A DNA stretch of 64,000 nt, taken from Stagnihabitans lacustris. GTDB lineage: Bacteria; Pseudomonadota; Alphaproteobacteria; Rhodobacterales; Rhodobacteraceae. The notes under the pieces are model-generated. The model saw only the letters and a list, made by a program, of their open reading frames with translations, made no database searches and was not told where the DNA came from. The stretch covers positions 62,001-126,000 of the forward strand of contig NZ_JAPDGS010000001.1 in the NCBI RefSeq assembly GCF_025950525.1, read 5' to 3'. Shown piece after piece: positions 22,234 through 29,983 of the stretch; position 1 is the first letter of the stretch, and each line of letters opens with the position of its first letter. The position numbers were made by a program, and so were the translations under genes.

Positions 22234-23223
22234 TTAGCCCATCGCATGGCGGTTGCTGGCCGAATAATGGCCGGTCAGGTGGTGTTCCAACTGGCGCTCG
22301 ATATCGCCCAGAAGCGAGGAGGCGCCGAAACGGAAGAGGTCGGGTTGCAGCCAAGGATGGCCCATTTCCTCTTTCATCAAGGCCATATAGGTGAGGGCGT
22401 CTTTCGCCTTGGCGATGCCGCCCGCCGGTTTGTAGCCCACTTTGATCCCCGTGCGGTCCTGATAGTCGCGGATCGCGCGGATCATGGTCAGGGTGACGGG
22501 CAGCGTCGCGTTGACGCCCTCTTTGCCGGTCGAGGTCTTGATGAAATCGGCGCCCGCCATCATGCAGATGAGGGAGGCGCGGGCGACGTTGCGCAGCGTG
22601 CCAAGTTCGCCGGTGGCCAGGATCGCCTTGACATGGGCATCGCCACAGGCCGCGCGCATCTCGCGCATTTCGTCAAACAGCGCCTGCCAATTGCCGGTCA
22701 GGACATGGCGACGCGAGATCACGATGTCAATCTCCGCAGCCCCCGCCCGGACGCTTTCGCCGATTTCCGCCATCCGCAGATGCAGGGGCGAGAGGCCCGC
22801 CGGAAAGCCCGTGGACACCGCGGCCACCGGGATGCCAGAGCCCTCCAGCGCCTGAACGGCTGTTTCCACCATGTCGTGATAGACGCAGACCGCGCCGACC
22901 TTCAGGCCCGGCAGGCCCAGGGCCTGCAGCATCTCCGCCCGCACCGGCTGGCGGGCCTTGGCGCAAAGTCTGCGGACGCGGCCGGCGGTGTCGTCGCCCG
23001 ACAGCGTCGTCAGGTCGATCAGGCTGATGGCCTTGAGAAGCCAGGCGGCCTGGAAATCCTTTTTCACCGAGCGGCGCGCGCCGATGGTCGCGGCCCGGCG
23101 CTCGATCGCCGAGGTATTGGCCTGCACCCCCGCCACCCAGTCCAGATCCAGCGCCATGCCGGGGTTGCGGGCATGGGTCACCTGGGGCAAGTGATGGGCT
23201 GTGATCTCTGATATGGCTTCCAT
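22234..23223 (-). CDS. deoC: Deoxyribose-phosphate aldolase
   Basis: A 329-aa class I aldolase cleaving 2-deoxyribose 5-phosphate to glyceraldehyde 3-phosphate and acetaldehyde. The Schiff-base lysine is in DFIKTSTGKEG and the second active-site lysine in VGYKPAGGI. SLIDLTTLSGDDT and VGAVCVYHDMV are the family's earlier strands. Its length fits the longer DeoC branch. It is followed by an aldehyde dehydrogenase gene on the same strand, a sensible pairing for using both products. No deoA, deoB or nucleoside transporter gene is adjacent. Confidence 0.93.
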   Translation of the reverse strand: MEAISEITAHHLPQVTHARNPGMALDLDWVAGVQANTSAIERRAATIGARRSVKKDFQAAWLLKAISLIDLTTLSGDDTAGRVRRLCAKARQPVRAEMLQALGLPGLKVGAVCVYHDMVETAVQALEGSGIPVAAVSTGFPAGLSPLHLRMAEIGESVRAGAAEIDIVISRRHVLTGNWQALFDEMREMRAACGDAHVKAILATGELGTLRNVARASLICMMAGADFIKTSTGKEGVNATLPVTLTMIRAIRDYQDRTGIKVGYKPAGGIAKAKDALTYMALMKEEMGHPWLQPDLFRFGASSLLGDIERQLEHHLTGHYSASNRHAMG

Positions 23224-23305
23224 GCCCTGCCTCCCTTTGGCTGGCCAGAGGTTTGCACGGGCGGGCCAAGGCTGGCAAGGTGGGACCTAGGCCTTTCGGT
23301 GAAAA

Positions 23306-23323
23306 TCTGACTGTTTGGTCAGA
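23306..23323. promoter_or_regulatory. Inverted repeat TCTGAC-N6-GTCAGA upstream of the lactonase gene
   Basis: A 6-bp inverted repeat with 6-base spacing lies 73 bp before the lactonase start and 83 bp before the deoC start, within the 172-bp divergent region. It is a candidate regulator site only. Confidence 0.35.
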
Positions 23324-23341
23324 AAGTCGCTCTGGTGGGAA

Positions 23342-23355
23342 TGTTAACGATCACA
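23342..23355. promoter_or_regulatory. LacI-type operator candidate upstream of lactonase-gnd
   Basis: TGTTAACGATCACA is an imperfect palindrome with a central CG, the hallmark of LacI-family operators. It matches TGTTAGCGCTAACA at 11 of 14 positions and ends 40 bp before the lactonase ATG. A second similar site lies at 24252. No LacI-family gene is in the window. Confidence 0.45.
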
Positions 23356-23395
23356 TATGGTCTGATCCGGTGATTCCGGCTGATTTGGGGGGGAT

Positions 23396-24289
23396 ATGTC
23401 GTTCTTTGAAAGCTATGACCCGCGGTTCGACCGCTTTGTCATGTTCAATGCGCCGGTGAAAAAGCTGGCGACCGGGTTTGACTGGGTCGAAGGGCCGGTC
23501 TGGTTCGGCGATGCGGGGTGTCTGCTGTTCAGCGATATCCCGAACAACCGCATCCTGCGCTATACGCCGGGGCAGGGGATTTCGACTTACCGCGCGCCGT
23601 CGAACTTCTCGAACGGGCACACGCGCGACCGGCTGGGGCGGTTGGTGTCTTGTGAGCATGGCACGCGGGCGGTGACGCGGACCGAGCATGACGGGCGGAT
23701 CACGGTCTTGGCCGACAGCTATCAGGGGCGACGGCTGAATTCGCCGAATGACGTGGTGGTCAGCGCGGATGGCGCGGTCTGGTTCACCGATCCGCATTAC
23801 GGGATCGGTTCGAACTACGAGGGCTATCAGGCGGAACAGGAATTGCCCTGCCATGTCTATCGCATCGACCCTTCGGGGGTGCTGGAGGCGGTGATCACCG
23901 ACATGAACTGCCCCAACGGACTGTGTTTTTCCCCCGATGAGAGCCTGCTTTACGTGGCCGATACCGGGCGGATCGGGATGGGCGATCCGACCCATATCCG
24001 GGTGTTTGACATGGTTGCGGGGCGGCCCTTGGGGGGGCGCGTCTTCCATGCGATCCAGCCCGGGGCGGCGGATGGGATCAGGGCGGATGCGGACGGAAAC
24101 ATCTGGTCCTCGGCTGGGGACGGGGTGCATTGCGTGGCGCCCGACGGGACGCTTCTGGGACGCATCATCGTGCCGGAAATCGTTTCAAATCTGTGCTTTG
24201 GCGGGCGGGAAAAGCATGTGCTTTACATCACCGCCACCACGAGTCTTTATGCGTTAGCGCTAAACAGAAAGGGAGTGCAGCACCCATGA
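23396..24289 (+). CDS. SMP-30/gluconolactonase family protein
   Basis: A 297-aa six-bladed beta-propeller lactonase. Family features are WVEGPVWFGD with metal-ligand Glu32, NSPNDVVVSADGAVWFTDPHYG, NGLCFSPDESLLYVADTG, and a final DGIRADADGNIW blade. Such enzymes open sugar lactones such as gluconolactone. The gene overlaps gnd by four bases (ATGA), so a role delivering a sugar acid toward 6-phosphogluconate is plausible, but no gluconate kinase is present here and the actual lactone is not determined by sequence. Confidence 0.88.
   Translation: MSFFESYDPRFDRFVMFNAPVKKLATGFDWVEGPVWFGDAGCLLFSDIPNNRILRYTPGQGISTYRAPSNFSNGHTRDRLGRLVSCEHGTRAVTRTEHDGRITVLADSYQGRRLNSPNDVVVSADGAVWFTDPHYGIGSNYEGYQAEQELPCHVYRIDPSGVLEAVITDMNCPNGLCFSPDESLLYVADTGRIGMGDPTHIRVFDMVAGRPLGGRVFHAIQPGAADGIRADADGNIWSSAGDGVHCVAPDGTLLGRIIVPEIVSNLCFGGREKHVLYITATTSLYALALNRKGVQHP
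24252..24265. promoter_or_regulatory. Second LacI-type operator candidate, inside the lactonase 3' end
   Basis: CGTTAGCGCTAAAC contains the perfect palindrome TTAGCGCTAA with a central CG, and lies 21 bp before the gnd start. It matches the same consensus as the site at 23342. Two such sites about 0.9 kb apart could allow looping by one regulator. Confidence 0.4.
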
Positions 24290-25689
24290 CCGCACAAATC
24301 GGTTTGATCGGGCTCGGCACCATGGGGGCCATGCTGGCCCTGAATATCGCGGAAAAGGGCTTTCCCATCGCGGTCTGGAACCGCACGACCCAGGTGACGC
24401 GGGACTTCGCGGCGGGGGCCGGAGAGCTGGCCTCGCGCATTGTTCCGACCGAAACGCTGGAAGAGCTGGTGGCGGCGATTGCCAAGCCGCGGGCGATCAT
24501 CCTGATGGTGCCGGCGGGCGCTGCGGTGGATCAGCAGATCGAGGCGTTGAGGCCGCTGTTGGACGCCGATGACCTGATCATTGACGCGGGCAATGCCAAT
24601 TTCCACGACACGGACCGGCGGGCGGCTGCGGCCTCGGGTTATCGGTTCCTGGGCATGGGCGTCTCGGGCGGCGAAGAGGGCGCGCGGCATGGGCCGTCGA
24701 TCATGGGCGGCGGAGATGCGGGCGATTGGGCGCGTGTGGCGCCGGTGCTGGAGGCGATTTCGGCCAAGTATCAGGGCACGCCTTGCGCGACCCATATGGG
24801 GCCGGGCGGCGCGGGGCATTTCGTCAAGGCGGTGCATAACGGCATCGAATATGCCGATATGCAGATGATCGCCGAGATTTATGGCGTGATGCGCGACGGG
24901 CTTGGCCTGAAGGCCTCGGAGGTCGGGGATGTGTTCCAGGCCTGGAACGAGGGGCCCTTGCAAAGCTATCTGGTCGAGATTTCGGCGGCGGTGGCCAAGG
25001 CGGTTGATGGCGACAAGCCGATGCTGGACGTGATCCTGGACCGTGCGGGCCAAAAGGGCACCGGGCGCTGGACGGTGATCGAGGCGCAGAACCTGTCGGC
25101 GCCCATTCCGGTGATCGAAGCGGCGGTGATGGCGCGCAATGTCTCGGCCCGGTTGGACGAGCGGCTTTTGGGTCAGGCAGAGTTCGGCGCGGCGCCGGTC
25201 GCCTTGCCCCCGGGGGCGGTGAGCGTCGCACAGCTGGAGCAGGCGATGATTGCCGGGAAAATCCTGTGCTATGCGCAGGGCTTTGACCTGATCGTGGCGG
25301 CAGGGCGTGAGTTCGGCTGGGCCTTGCCCTTGCCCGCGATTGCCCGGGTCTGGCGCGAGGGCTGTATCATTCGTTCGACCATGCTGAACGACATGGCGGT
25401 GGCGCTGGAAGAGCATCCGGACCGCAACCTGATGCTGGCGCCGTTCTTTGCAAGCCATCTGAAGGCCTCGGTCCCCGGGCTTCGGGCCGTTGTGGCTGCG
25501 GGCGTGGCGCATGGGCTGGCGATGCCGGCGCTGTCGCAGGGGCTGGCGTGGTTTGACATGATGCGGACGGGGCGGTCGACGGCCAACATGATCCAGGGGC
25601 AGCGCGACTTCTTTGGCGCCCATGGGTTTGAGCGGCTGGATCAGTCCGGGACCGGGCTGCATGGGCCCTGGGGTGGGCATATGGCCTGA
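24286..25689 (+). CDS. gnd: 6-phosphogluconate dehydrogenase (decarboxylating)
   Basis: A 467-aa enzyme oxidising 6-phosphogluconate to ribulose 5-phosphate and CO2. Present are the dinucleotide loop GLGTMGAML, the substrate signature GVSGGEEGARHGPSIMGGG, the catalytic lysine in HFVKAVHNGIEY, and the C-terminal RDFFGAHGFER tail that closes over the partner subunit. Full length is typical of the long (E. coli-type) Gnd. ATG 24286 overlaps the lactonase stop, and a longer frame upstream is a shadow of that gene. rpe, which acts on its product, lies 1.2 kb further on. Confidence 0.95.
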   Translation: MTAQIGLIGLGTMGAMLALNIAEKGFPIAVWNRTTQVTRDFAAGAGELASRIVPTETLEELVAAIAKPRAIILMVPAGAAVDQQIEALRPLLDADDLIIDAGNANFHDTDRRAAAASGYRFLGMGVSGGEEGARHGPSIMGGGDAGDWARVAPVLEAISAKYQGTPCATHMGPGGAGHFVKAVHNGIEYADMQMIAEIYGVMRDGLGLKASEVGDVFQAWNEGPLQSYLVEISAAVAKAVDGDKPMLDVILDRAGQKGTGRWTVIEAQNLSAPIPVIEAAVMARNVSARLDERLLGQAEFGAAPVALPPGAVSVAQLEQAMIAGKILCYAQGFDLIVAAGREFGWALPLPAIARVWREGCIIRSTMLNDMAVALEEHPDRNLMLAPFFASHLKASVPGLRAVVAAGVAHGLAMPALSQGLAWFDMMRTGRSTANMIQGQRDFFGAHGFERLDQSGTGLHGPWGGHMA

Positions 25690-25731
25690 TGGCCCCCGGC
25701 GCGCTGTCGCGCTTGGGTCCATCGGGCGGAA

Positions 25732-25754
25732 GCGGGGGGCTGCGCGCCCCCCGC
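25732..25754. terminator. GC hairpin after gnd
   Basis: GCGGGGGGC-TGCGC-GCCCCCCGC is a perfect 9-bp stem 42 bp after the gnd stop. With the next hairpin it fills the short space between the convergent gnd and GAPDH genes. Confidence 0.6.
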
Positions 25755-25763
25755 ACCCCCGCG

Positions 25764-25789
25764 CCAAAGGGGCCCACGGGCCCCTTTGG
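25764..25789. terminator. Bidirectional terminator between gnd and GAPDH gene
   Basis: CCAAAGGGGCCC-AC-GGGCCCCTTTGG is a perfect 12-bp inverted repeat, 31 bp past the stop of the minus-strand GAPDH gene. The symmetric AAA/TTT flanks would serve both converging transcripts. A TGAATATTTGAG remnant of the dispersed ATATTT repeat follows at about 25798. Confidence 0.65.
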
Positions 25790-25820
25790 AAACCCCGTGA
25801 ATATTTGAGCCAGTGCGAAA

Positions 25821-26792
25821 TCAGAGCCTTGCCGCAACATCCAGCATGCGGTTGGAAAAGCCCCATTCGTTGTCATACCAGCCGAAGACGCGCAGCATGC
25901 CGCCCTTGGTCAGGCGGGTTTCGGGCAGGGCCATCACGATGCTTTCCGGCCTGGCGCGCAGGTCCGACGAGACCAACGGGCGGTCGGTGGCGCCGATGAC
26001 GCCTTGGGCCGTCTGGAAGGCGGCGTTGACCTGCGCGACCGTCGTCGGGCGCTCCAGCATCAGGGACAGATCCACGGCGGAGACGGAAGCGGTCGGCACG
26101 CGGACGGCAGAGCCTTCGATGCGACCGGCGATCTCGGGAAGGACCATGTCCAGCAGGCGCTGGGCGGAGGTCGTGGTGGGCACCATCGAGAGCGCCGCCG
26201 CGCGCGAGCGGGCGTAGTCGGCGGCGGGGGCGTCGGTCGTGGGCTGCGACCCGGTATAGCAATGGATCGTGGTCATCGACCCGGTGACGATGCCCCAATT
26301 GGCGTGGATCAGTTTCGCCAAGGGCGCCAGCGCATTGGTGGTGCAAGACGCGTTGGAGATCAGGCGCTGATCCGCGATCCGGTGGTCGTTGGCGCCAAGG
26401 ACCACGGTCAGTTCGGCCGCCTTGGAAGGGCCCGAGATCAAGACCCGCCGGGCGCCGGCCTGCAGGCCAAGGCTTGCGACCTCGACGGCATCGGCGCGAC
26501 CGGTGCATTCCATCACCAGGTCGATCCGGCTCAGGTCCAGGGTGGAAATGTCCGGCGTGCGGTAAAGCGGGATCTTGTGGCCATTCACCGCAAGCGTGGT
26601 GCCTTCAAGGCTGACTGTCCCGCGCCAGGGACCGAAGACACTGTCATATTCAAAGAGATAGGCCGCCATCGCCGCATCGGTGATGTCATTGATCCCGGCG
26701 ATGGTCAGGCCCGGCCAACCTGCGGGATCAGAGGCCCAGGCGCGCAGGATCGACCTGCCGATGCGGCCGAAACCGTTGAGGAAAATCTGCAT
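25821..26792 (-). CDS. Glyceraldehyde-3-phosphate dehydrogenase family protein
   Basis: A 323-aa NAD(P)-linked dehydrogenase of the GAPDH fold. NGFGRIGRSILRAW starts the Rossmann fold and INDITDA follows the second strand. The nucleophile is in NASCTTNALAP and its His partner in SMTTIHCYTGSQ. WYDNEWGFSNRM ends the catalytic domain. It is divergent: the second Cys of the usual SCTTNC is Ala, and the phosphate-loop TGA is TSA. GAPDH is the default reading, but erythrose-4-phosphate dehydrogenase or another phosphorylated aldehyde is possible given the rpe and gnd neighbours. It is divergent from rpe over 100 bp. Confidence 0.85.
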   Translation of the reverse strand: MQIFLNGFGRIGRSILRAWASDPAGWPGLTIAGINDITDAAMAAYLFEYDSVFGPWRGTVSLEGTTLAVNGHKIPLYRTPDISTLDLSRIDLVMECTGRADAVEVASLGLQAGARRVLISGPSKAAELTVVLGANDHRIADQRLISNASCTTNALAPLAKLIHANWGIVTGSMTTIHCYTGSQPTTDAPAADYARSRAAALSMVPTTTSAQRLLDMVLPEIAGRIEGSAVRVPTASVSAVDLSLMLERPTTVAQVNAAFQTAQGVIGATDRPLVSSDLRARPESIVMALPETRLTKGGMLRVFGWYDNEWGFSNRMLDVAARL

Positions 26793-26892
26793 GACGGGCC
26801 CTCCTGCCGCTTTTGATCATATTGTCGCAGGCCTGGCAACCGGCTTGACTCGCAGGCGCGGCCACGGCAGTCCGAAGCAAAGGGAGGCTTGC

Positions 26893-27576
26893 ATGGAATT
26901 TTCAAGGACGGTGAAGATTGCGCCCTCGATCCTGTCGGCGGATTTCGCGAATTTCGGCGCGGAGTGCCGGGCGATCGAGGATCAGGGCGCGGATTGGGTC
27001 CATGTCGATGTGATGGACGGGCATTTCGTGCCGAACCTGACCTTTGGTCCGGCGATGTGCGCGGCTTTGCGGCCCCATATCCGCGGGGTGATGGATGTGC
27101 ATCTGATGATTTCTCCGGTGGATGCCTATCTTGAGGCCTATGCCAAGGCCGGGGCCGATGTGATCAGCGCGCATTTGGAGAGCGGGCCGCATGTCCATCG
27201 GACCTTGCAGGCGATCCGCGGGCTTGGGTGCAAGGCGGGGTTGGCGATCAACCCGGGGACGGGGATCGAGGCGGTGCCCTATCTGCTGGATATGGTTGAT
27301 GTGATCTGCGTGATGACGGTGAACCCCGGCTTTGGCGGGCAAAAGCTGATCGAAAGCGCCTATGACAAGATCCGCGCCTTGCGGGCGATGATTGGCGACA
27401 GGCCGGTGCATATCGAGATTGACGGCGGGGTGACTGTCGAAAACGCGGGCGCCCTGGTGGCGGCGGGGGCGGATGTGCTGGTCGCGGGCTCTACCGTGTT
27501 CAAGGGGGGATCGGTGGATCGCCCGCAGGTTTACGGCGCCAATATCGCGGCTTTGCGGGCGGCGGCGGAAGGCTGA
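26893..27576 (+). CDS. rpe: Ribulose-phosphate 3-epimerase
   Basis: A 227-aa TIM-barrel epimerase interconverting ribulose and xylulose 5-phosphates. The metal-site strands are intact: KIAPSILSADFANFG, WVHVDVMDGHFVPNLTFGP, DVHLMI, VMTVNPGFGGQ, and EIDGGVTVENA. AAAGGGAGG lies 7 bases before ATG 26893. It sits close to gnd, whose product it consumes, making this a pentose-phosphate neighbourhood. The gene converges on the aminotransferase gene with 41 bp between stops. Confidence 0.95.
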   Translation: MEFSRTVKIAPSILSADFANFGAECRAIEDQGADWVHVDVMDGHFVPNLTFGPAMCAALRPHIRGVMDVHLMISPVDAYLEAYAKAGADVISAHLESGPHVHRTLQAIRGLGCKAGLAINPGTGIEAVPYLLDMVDVICVMTVNPGFGGQKLIESAYDKIRALRAMIGDRPVHIEIDGGVTVENAGALVAAGADVLVAGSTVFKGGSVDRPQVYGANIAALRAAAEG

Positions 27577-27586
27577 GGGGGCTGGC

Positions 27587-27607
27587 GCCCCGGGTCAAGC
27601 CCGGGGC
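27587..27607. terminator. Hairpin between rpe and the aminotransferase gene
   Basis: GCCCCGGG-TCAAG-CCCGGGGC is a perfect 8-bp stem between the two convergent stops, without a T tract on either side. Confidence 0.6.
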
Positions 27608-27617
27608 GGCGGGGCTC

Positions 27618-28895
27618 TCAGAGGAGCCGAAGCGCCTGTTCTGTCGCGCTTAGGAACTGGTCGGCCTGGGCCTCGGTCAGAATCAGCGGCGGGCGGATTT
27701 TCAGCACGTGACCCCTTGGCCCCGTGGCAGAGATCAGCACCCGCGCCTCACGCAACAGATTGACCAAGCGGGCGGCTTTGGTCGCCGAGGGGTGGCCGTC
27801 CTGCAGAATATCCACGCCGAGGAAAAGGCCGGATTGGCGGGTCTGGCCAAGCGCCTCATGGGTCAGGCTGCGCAGGCCTTGGGCCATGATGGCGCCGATC
27901 CTGGTGGCATTGGTCAGCAGGTCTTCGGCCTCGATCACCTCGATCACCGCCATGGCTGTGGCGCAGGCCACCGCATTGCCGCCGAAGGTGTTGAAATAGC
28001 GCGCCTTTGCGCCGAAGGGGGCCAGGACCTCGGGCCGGGCGACCAGGCCTGCGACGGGATAGCCATTGCCCATGGGTTTGCCCATCGTGACGATGTCGGG
28101 AGTGATGGCATGGGTCTGAAAGCCCCACCAATGGGCGCCGGTGCGGCCAAAGCCGGGTTGGACCTCGTCGGCAATGAACAGCGCGCCCGCGGCATGGGTG
28201 GCCTGGACCGCCGGGCCAAGGAAGGCCCCCGGGATCACGCCATCCGAGGAAAAGATCGTGTCGACCAGAAGGGCTGCGGGTTTGATCCCGTGGCGTTGCA
28301 GGTCGGCGAAGGCGGCGGTGACGTCGGCGGCAAAGCTGGCCGCGTCGCGGGGCGCGGGGACCAGCCGGACATGGGGGCCAAGGTCGACGCCGCGGCCAAG
28401 GCTAGGCGAGGCGCCGGCCATCAGATGCGTGACGCCGTGATAGGCGTTTTCCGTCACCACGATGCCGGTGCCTTGGGTCGCTGCGAAACAGATGCGCAGG
28501 GCCAGGTCATTGGCCTCGGAGCCGGTGCAGGTGAACATGACCTGCGACAGATCGGGCGGGAAATGCGACAGCAGTTTTTCGGCGCAGTCCAGGACGGTGT
28601 CGTTCAGGTAGCGCGTGTGGCTGGCATAGGTCTCGGCCTGCTTGGCGGTCGCGGCAAGGACATGGGGATGGGCGTGACCAAGGCTGGCCACGTTGTTGTA
28701 GCAATCCAGATAGACCGCGCCCTGGGCGTCATACAGCCAGGCGCCCTTAGCCCGGACGAAATGCACCGGGGTTTCGTAGAAAAGGCGGTAGGCCGGGCCA
28801 AGCAGGCGCGTGCGGCGGTCGATCAGGGCCTGAGCCTCGGGCGGCAGCGGGGTGCCGGGGCGATAGGCGTTCACCATGGTCTCGTCAGGGTTCAT
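27618..28895 (-). CDS. Class III aminotransferase-fold protein, phospholyase-like
   Basis: A 425-aa PLP enzyme of fold type I, class III. Key elements are NNVASLGHAHPHV, the cofactor loop CTGSEAND, the Asp in FIADEVQPGFGR, and the Schiff-base Lys in TMGKPMGNGYPV. Sequence style and pairing with an APH-type kinase resemble the AGXT2L group, which eliminates phosphate from phosphoethanolamine or 5-phosphohydroxylysine rather than transaminating. The ATG at 28895 shares its A with the kinase stop (TGATG), so expression is coupled. The substrate, hydroxylysine, ethanolamine or another amino alcohol, cannot be fixed from sequence; an ordinary omega-transaminase remains possible. Confidence 0.82.
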   Translation of the reverse strand: MNPDETMVNAYRPGTPLPPEAQALIDRRTRLLGPAYRLFYETPVHFVRAKGAWLYDAQGAVYLDCYNNVASLGHAHPHVLAATAKQAETYASHTRYLNDTVLDCAEKLLSHFPPDLSQVMFTCTGSEANDLALRICFAATQGTGIVVTENAYHGVTHLMAGASPSLGRGVDLGPHVRLVPAPRDAASFAADVTAAFADLQRHGIKPAALLVDTIFSSDGVIPGAFLGPAVQATHAAGALFIADEVQPGFGRTGAHWWGFQTHAITPDIVTMGKPMGNGYPVAGLVARPEVLAPFGAKARYFNTFGGNAVACATAMAVIEVIEAEDLLTNATRIGAIMAQGLRSLTHEALGQTRQSGLFLGVDILQDGHPSATKAARLVNLLREARVLISATGPRGHVLKIRPPLILTEAQADQFLSATEQALRLL

Positions 28896-29866
28896 CACAG
28901 GCTCCAGTCGAGATCGGTGAGCGCCCGGAGCCCTGCCGCGGCGGAGGGCGTGTTGCGCAGGATATAGGCGGCGTTTTCGGGGTAACGGGCGGCGCGGGTA
29001 TGGGCGATGGCCAACGTCGTCAGCATCCGCGTCCGGGTCAGCAGCGACAGAAGCGCCAGTTCCGCAGGCGTCAGCGGCAGGGTCGCGTGATAGGCGCTGG
29101 CAAAGGCGGTCAGGCTTTGACCCGGGCGGGCGGGGTCGATCTGATACGAGGCCGTCACCGCCATGTCGCAGACCCGCGCGGTCCGCAGCATGTCGCCGAA
29201 ATCGAGGATTCCGGTGATCTGGTCGGGGTCCTTGGGGCTGACCAGCAGGTTGTGCGGGTTCAGGTCGTTGTGGACCACTTGCCAGGGCAGGTCGGGCAGG
29301 ATCGGCAGGGCCCGGGTCTGAAACGCGTCAAGGGTCGCATCGCACAGGCCGCGGAGGTCGGCGGGAATATTGGGCAAAAGCGGCGCCAGGCGGGCGGCGT
29401 GGCGGATGTCCCATTGCAGGTCCTGCGCCTCGCCCGGGTGGCGAAAGGCGGCCAGCGCCCGGGTCAGGTTGGCGTTCAGCCGTCCCATGGCGGCGCGTTG
29501 GGCGTCGGAATGGGCGGCGGCGTGCAGCGGAGCGCCCTCCAGATAGGTCAGCAGCCGCAAGAGGCCATGTTCGGTTTTCACCATATGCCCGCCATCCAGG
29601 GCCGGAATGACCGCCGGAACCGCCAGGCCAGAGTTCGAAAGATGCAAGAGCGCCTGGGTCTGGAAATCGGTGACGGCCAGGGGCTCTGCCGGGTTGGCAA
29701 GTTTCAGGACATGGCGGGGGGCGCTTTCCACCCGGAAGTTCAGGTCGCGTTCCGAGGTCAGCGGCGTCAGCGGCGCCGTGATGCCCCAGTGGCGGGCCAG
29801 CAGGGCCTGGGCCTGCGATGCGGGCAGGATCGGCGGCGGGGTGGTAAGGTTGGAACCAAGCGGCAT
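28895..29866 (-). CDS. APH-family small-molecule kinase, hydroxylysine kinase-like
   Basis: A 323-aa kinase of the aminoglycoside phosphotransferase/choline kinase fold. SERDLNFRV replaces the P-loop region, and HVLKLAN supplies the ATP-binding Lys. The catalytic loop is VVHNDLNPHNLLV and the metal-binding Asp is in GILDFGDM. This combination matches hydroxylysine-kinase-like proteins. Coupling to a phospholyase-like partner suggests a two-step route: phosphorylation of a hydroxyl, then elimination of phosphate and ammonia. ATG 29866 is preferred; a frame open to 29968 would translate a run of cytosines into Pro-rich sequence. Confidence 0.78.
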   Translation of the reverse strand: MPLGSNLTTPPPILPASQAQALLARHWGITAPLTPLTSERDLNFRVESAPRHVLKLANPAEPLAVTDFQTQALLHLSNSGLAVPAVIPALDGGHMVKTEHGLLRLLTYLEGAPLHAAAHSDAQRAAMGRLNANLTRALAAFRHPGEAQDLQWDIRHAARLAPLLPNIPADLRGLCDATLDAFQTRALPILPDLPWQVVHNDLNPHNLLVSPKDPDQITGILDFGDMLRTARVCDMAVTASYQIDPARPGQSLTAFASAYHATLPLTPAELALLSLLTRTRMLTTLAIAHTRAARYPENAAYILRNTPSAAAGLRALTDLDWSL

Positions 29867-29902
29867 GGGGCGATTGGGGGGGAAGGCGGCTGCGGTGTCA
29901 AT

Positions 29903-29933
29903 GGGGGGCGTTGGGGGGGGGGCGTTGGGGGGG
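29903..29933. repeat. Interrupted poly-G tract (G6-CGTT-G10-CGTT-G7)
   Basis: Three guanine runs of 6, 10 and 7 separated by two identical CGTT spacers lie 37 bp upstream of the kinase start, in its 5' leader (C-rich on the coding strand). The runs are slippage-prone and G-quadruplex-capable. It is the longest homopolymer run I noticed in the window. Confidence 0.8.
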
Positions 29934-29983
29934 CATGTGAACAGGCACCCTGCGGGCCCTTGGGTCATGCGGCGTAACCCGGG

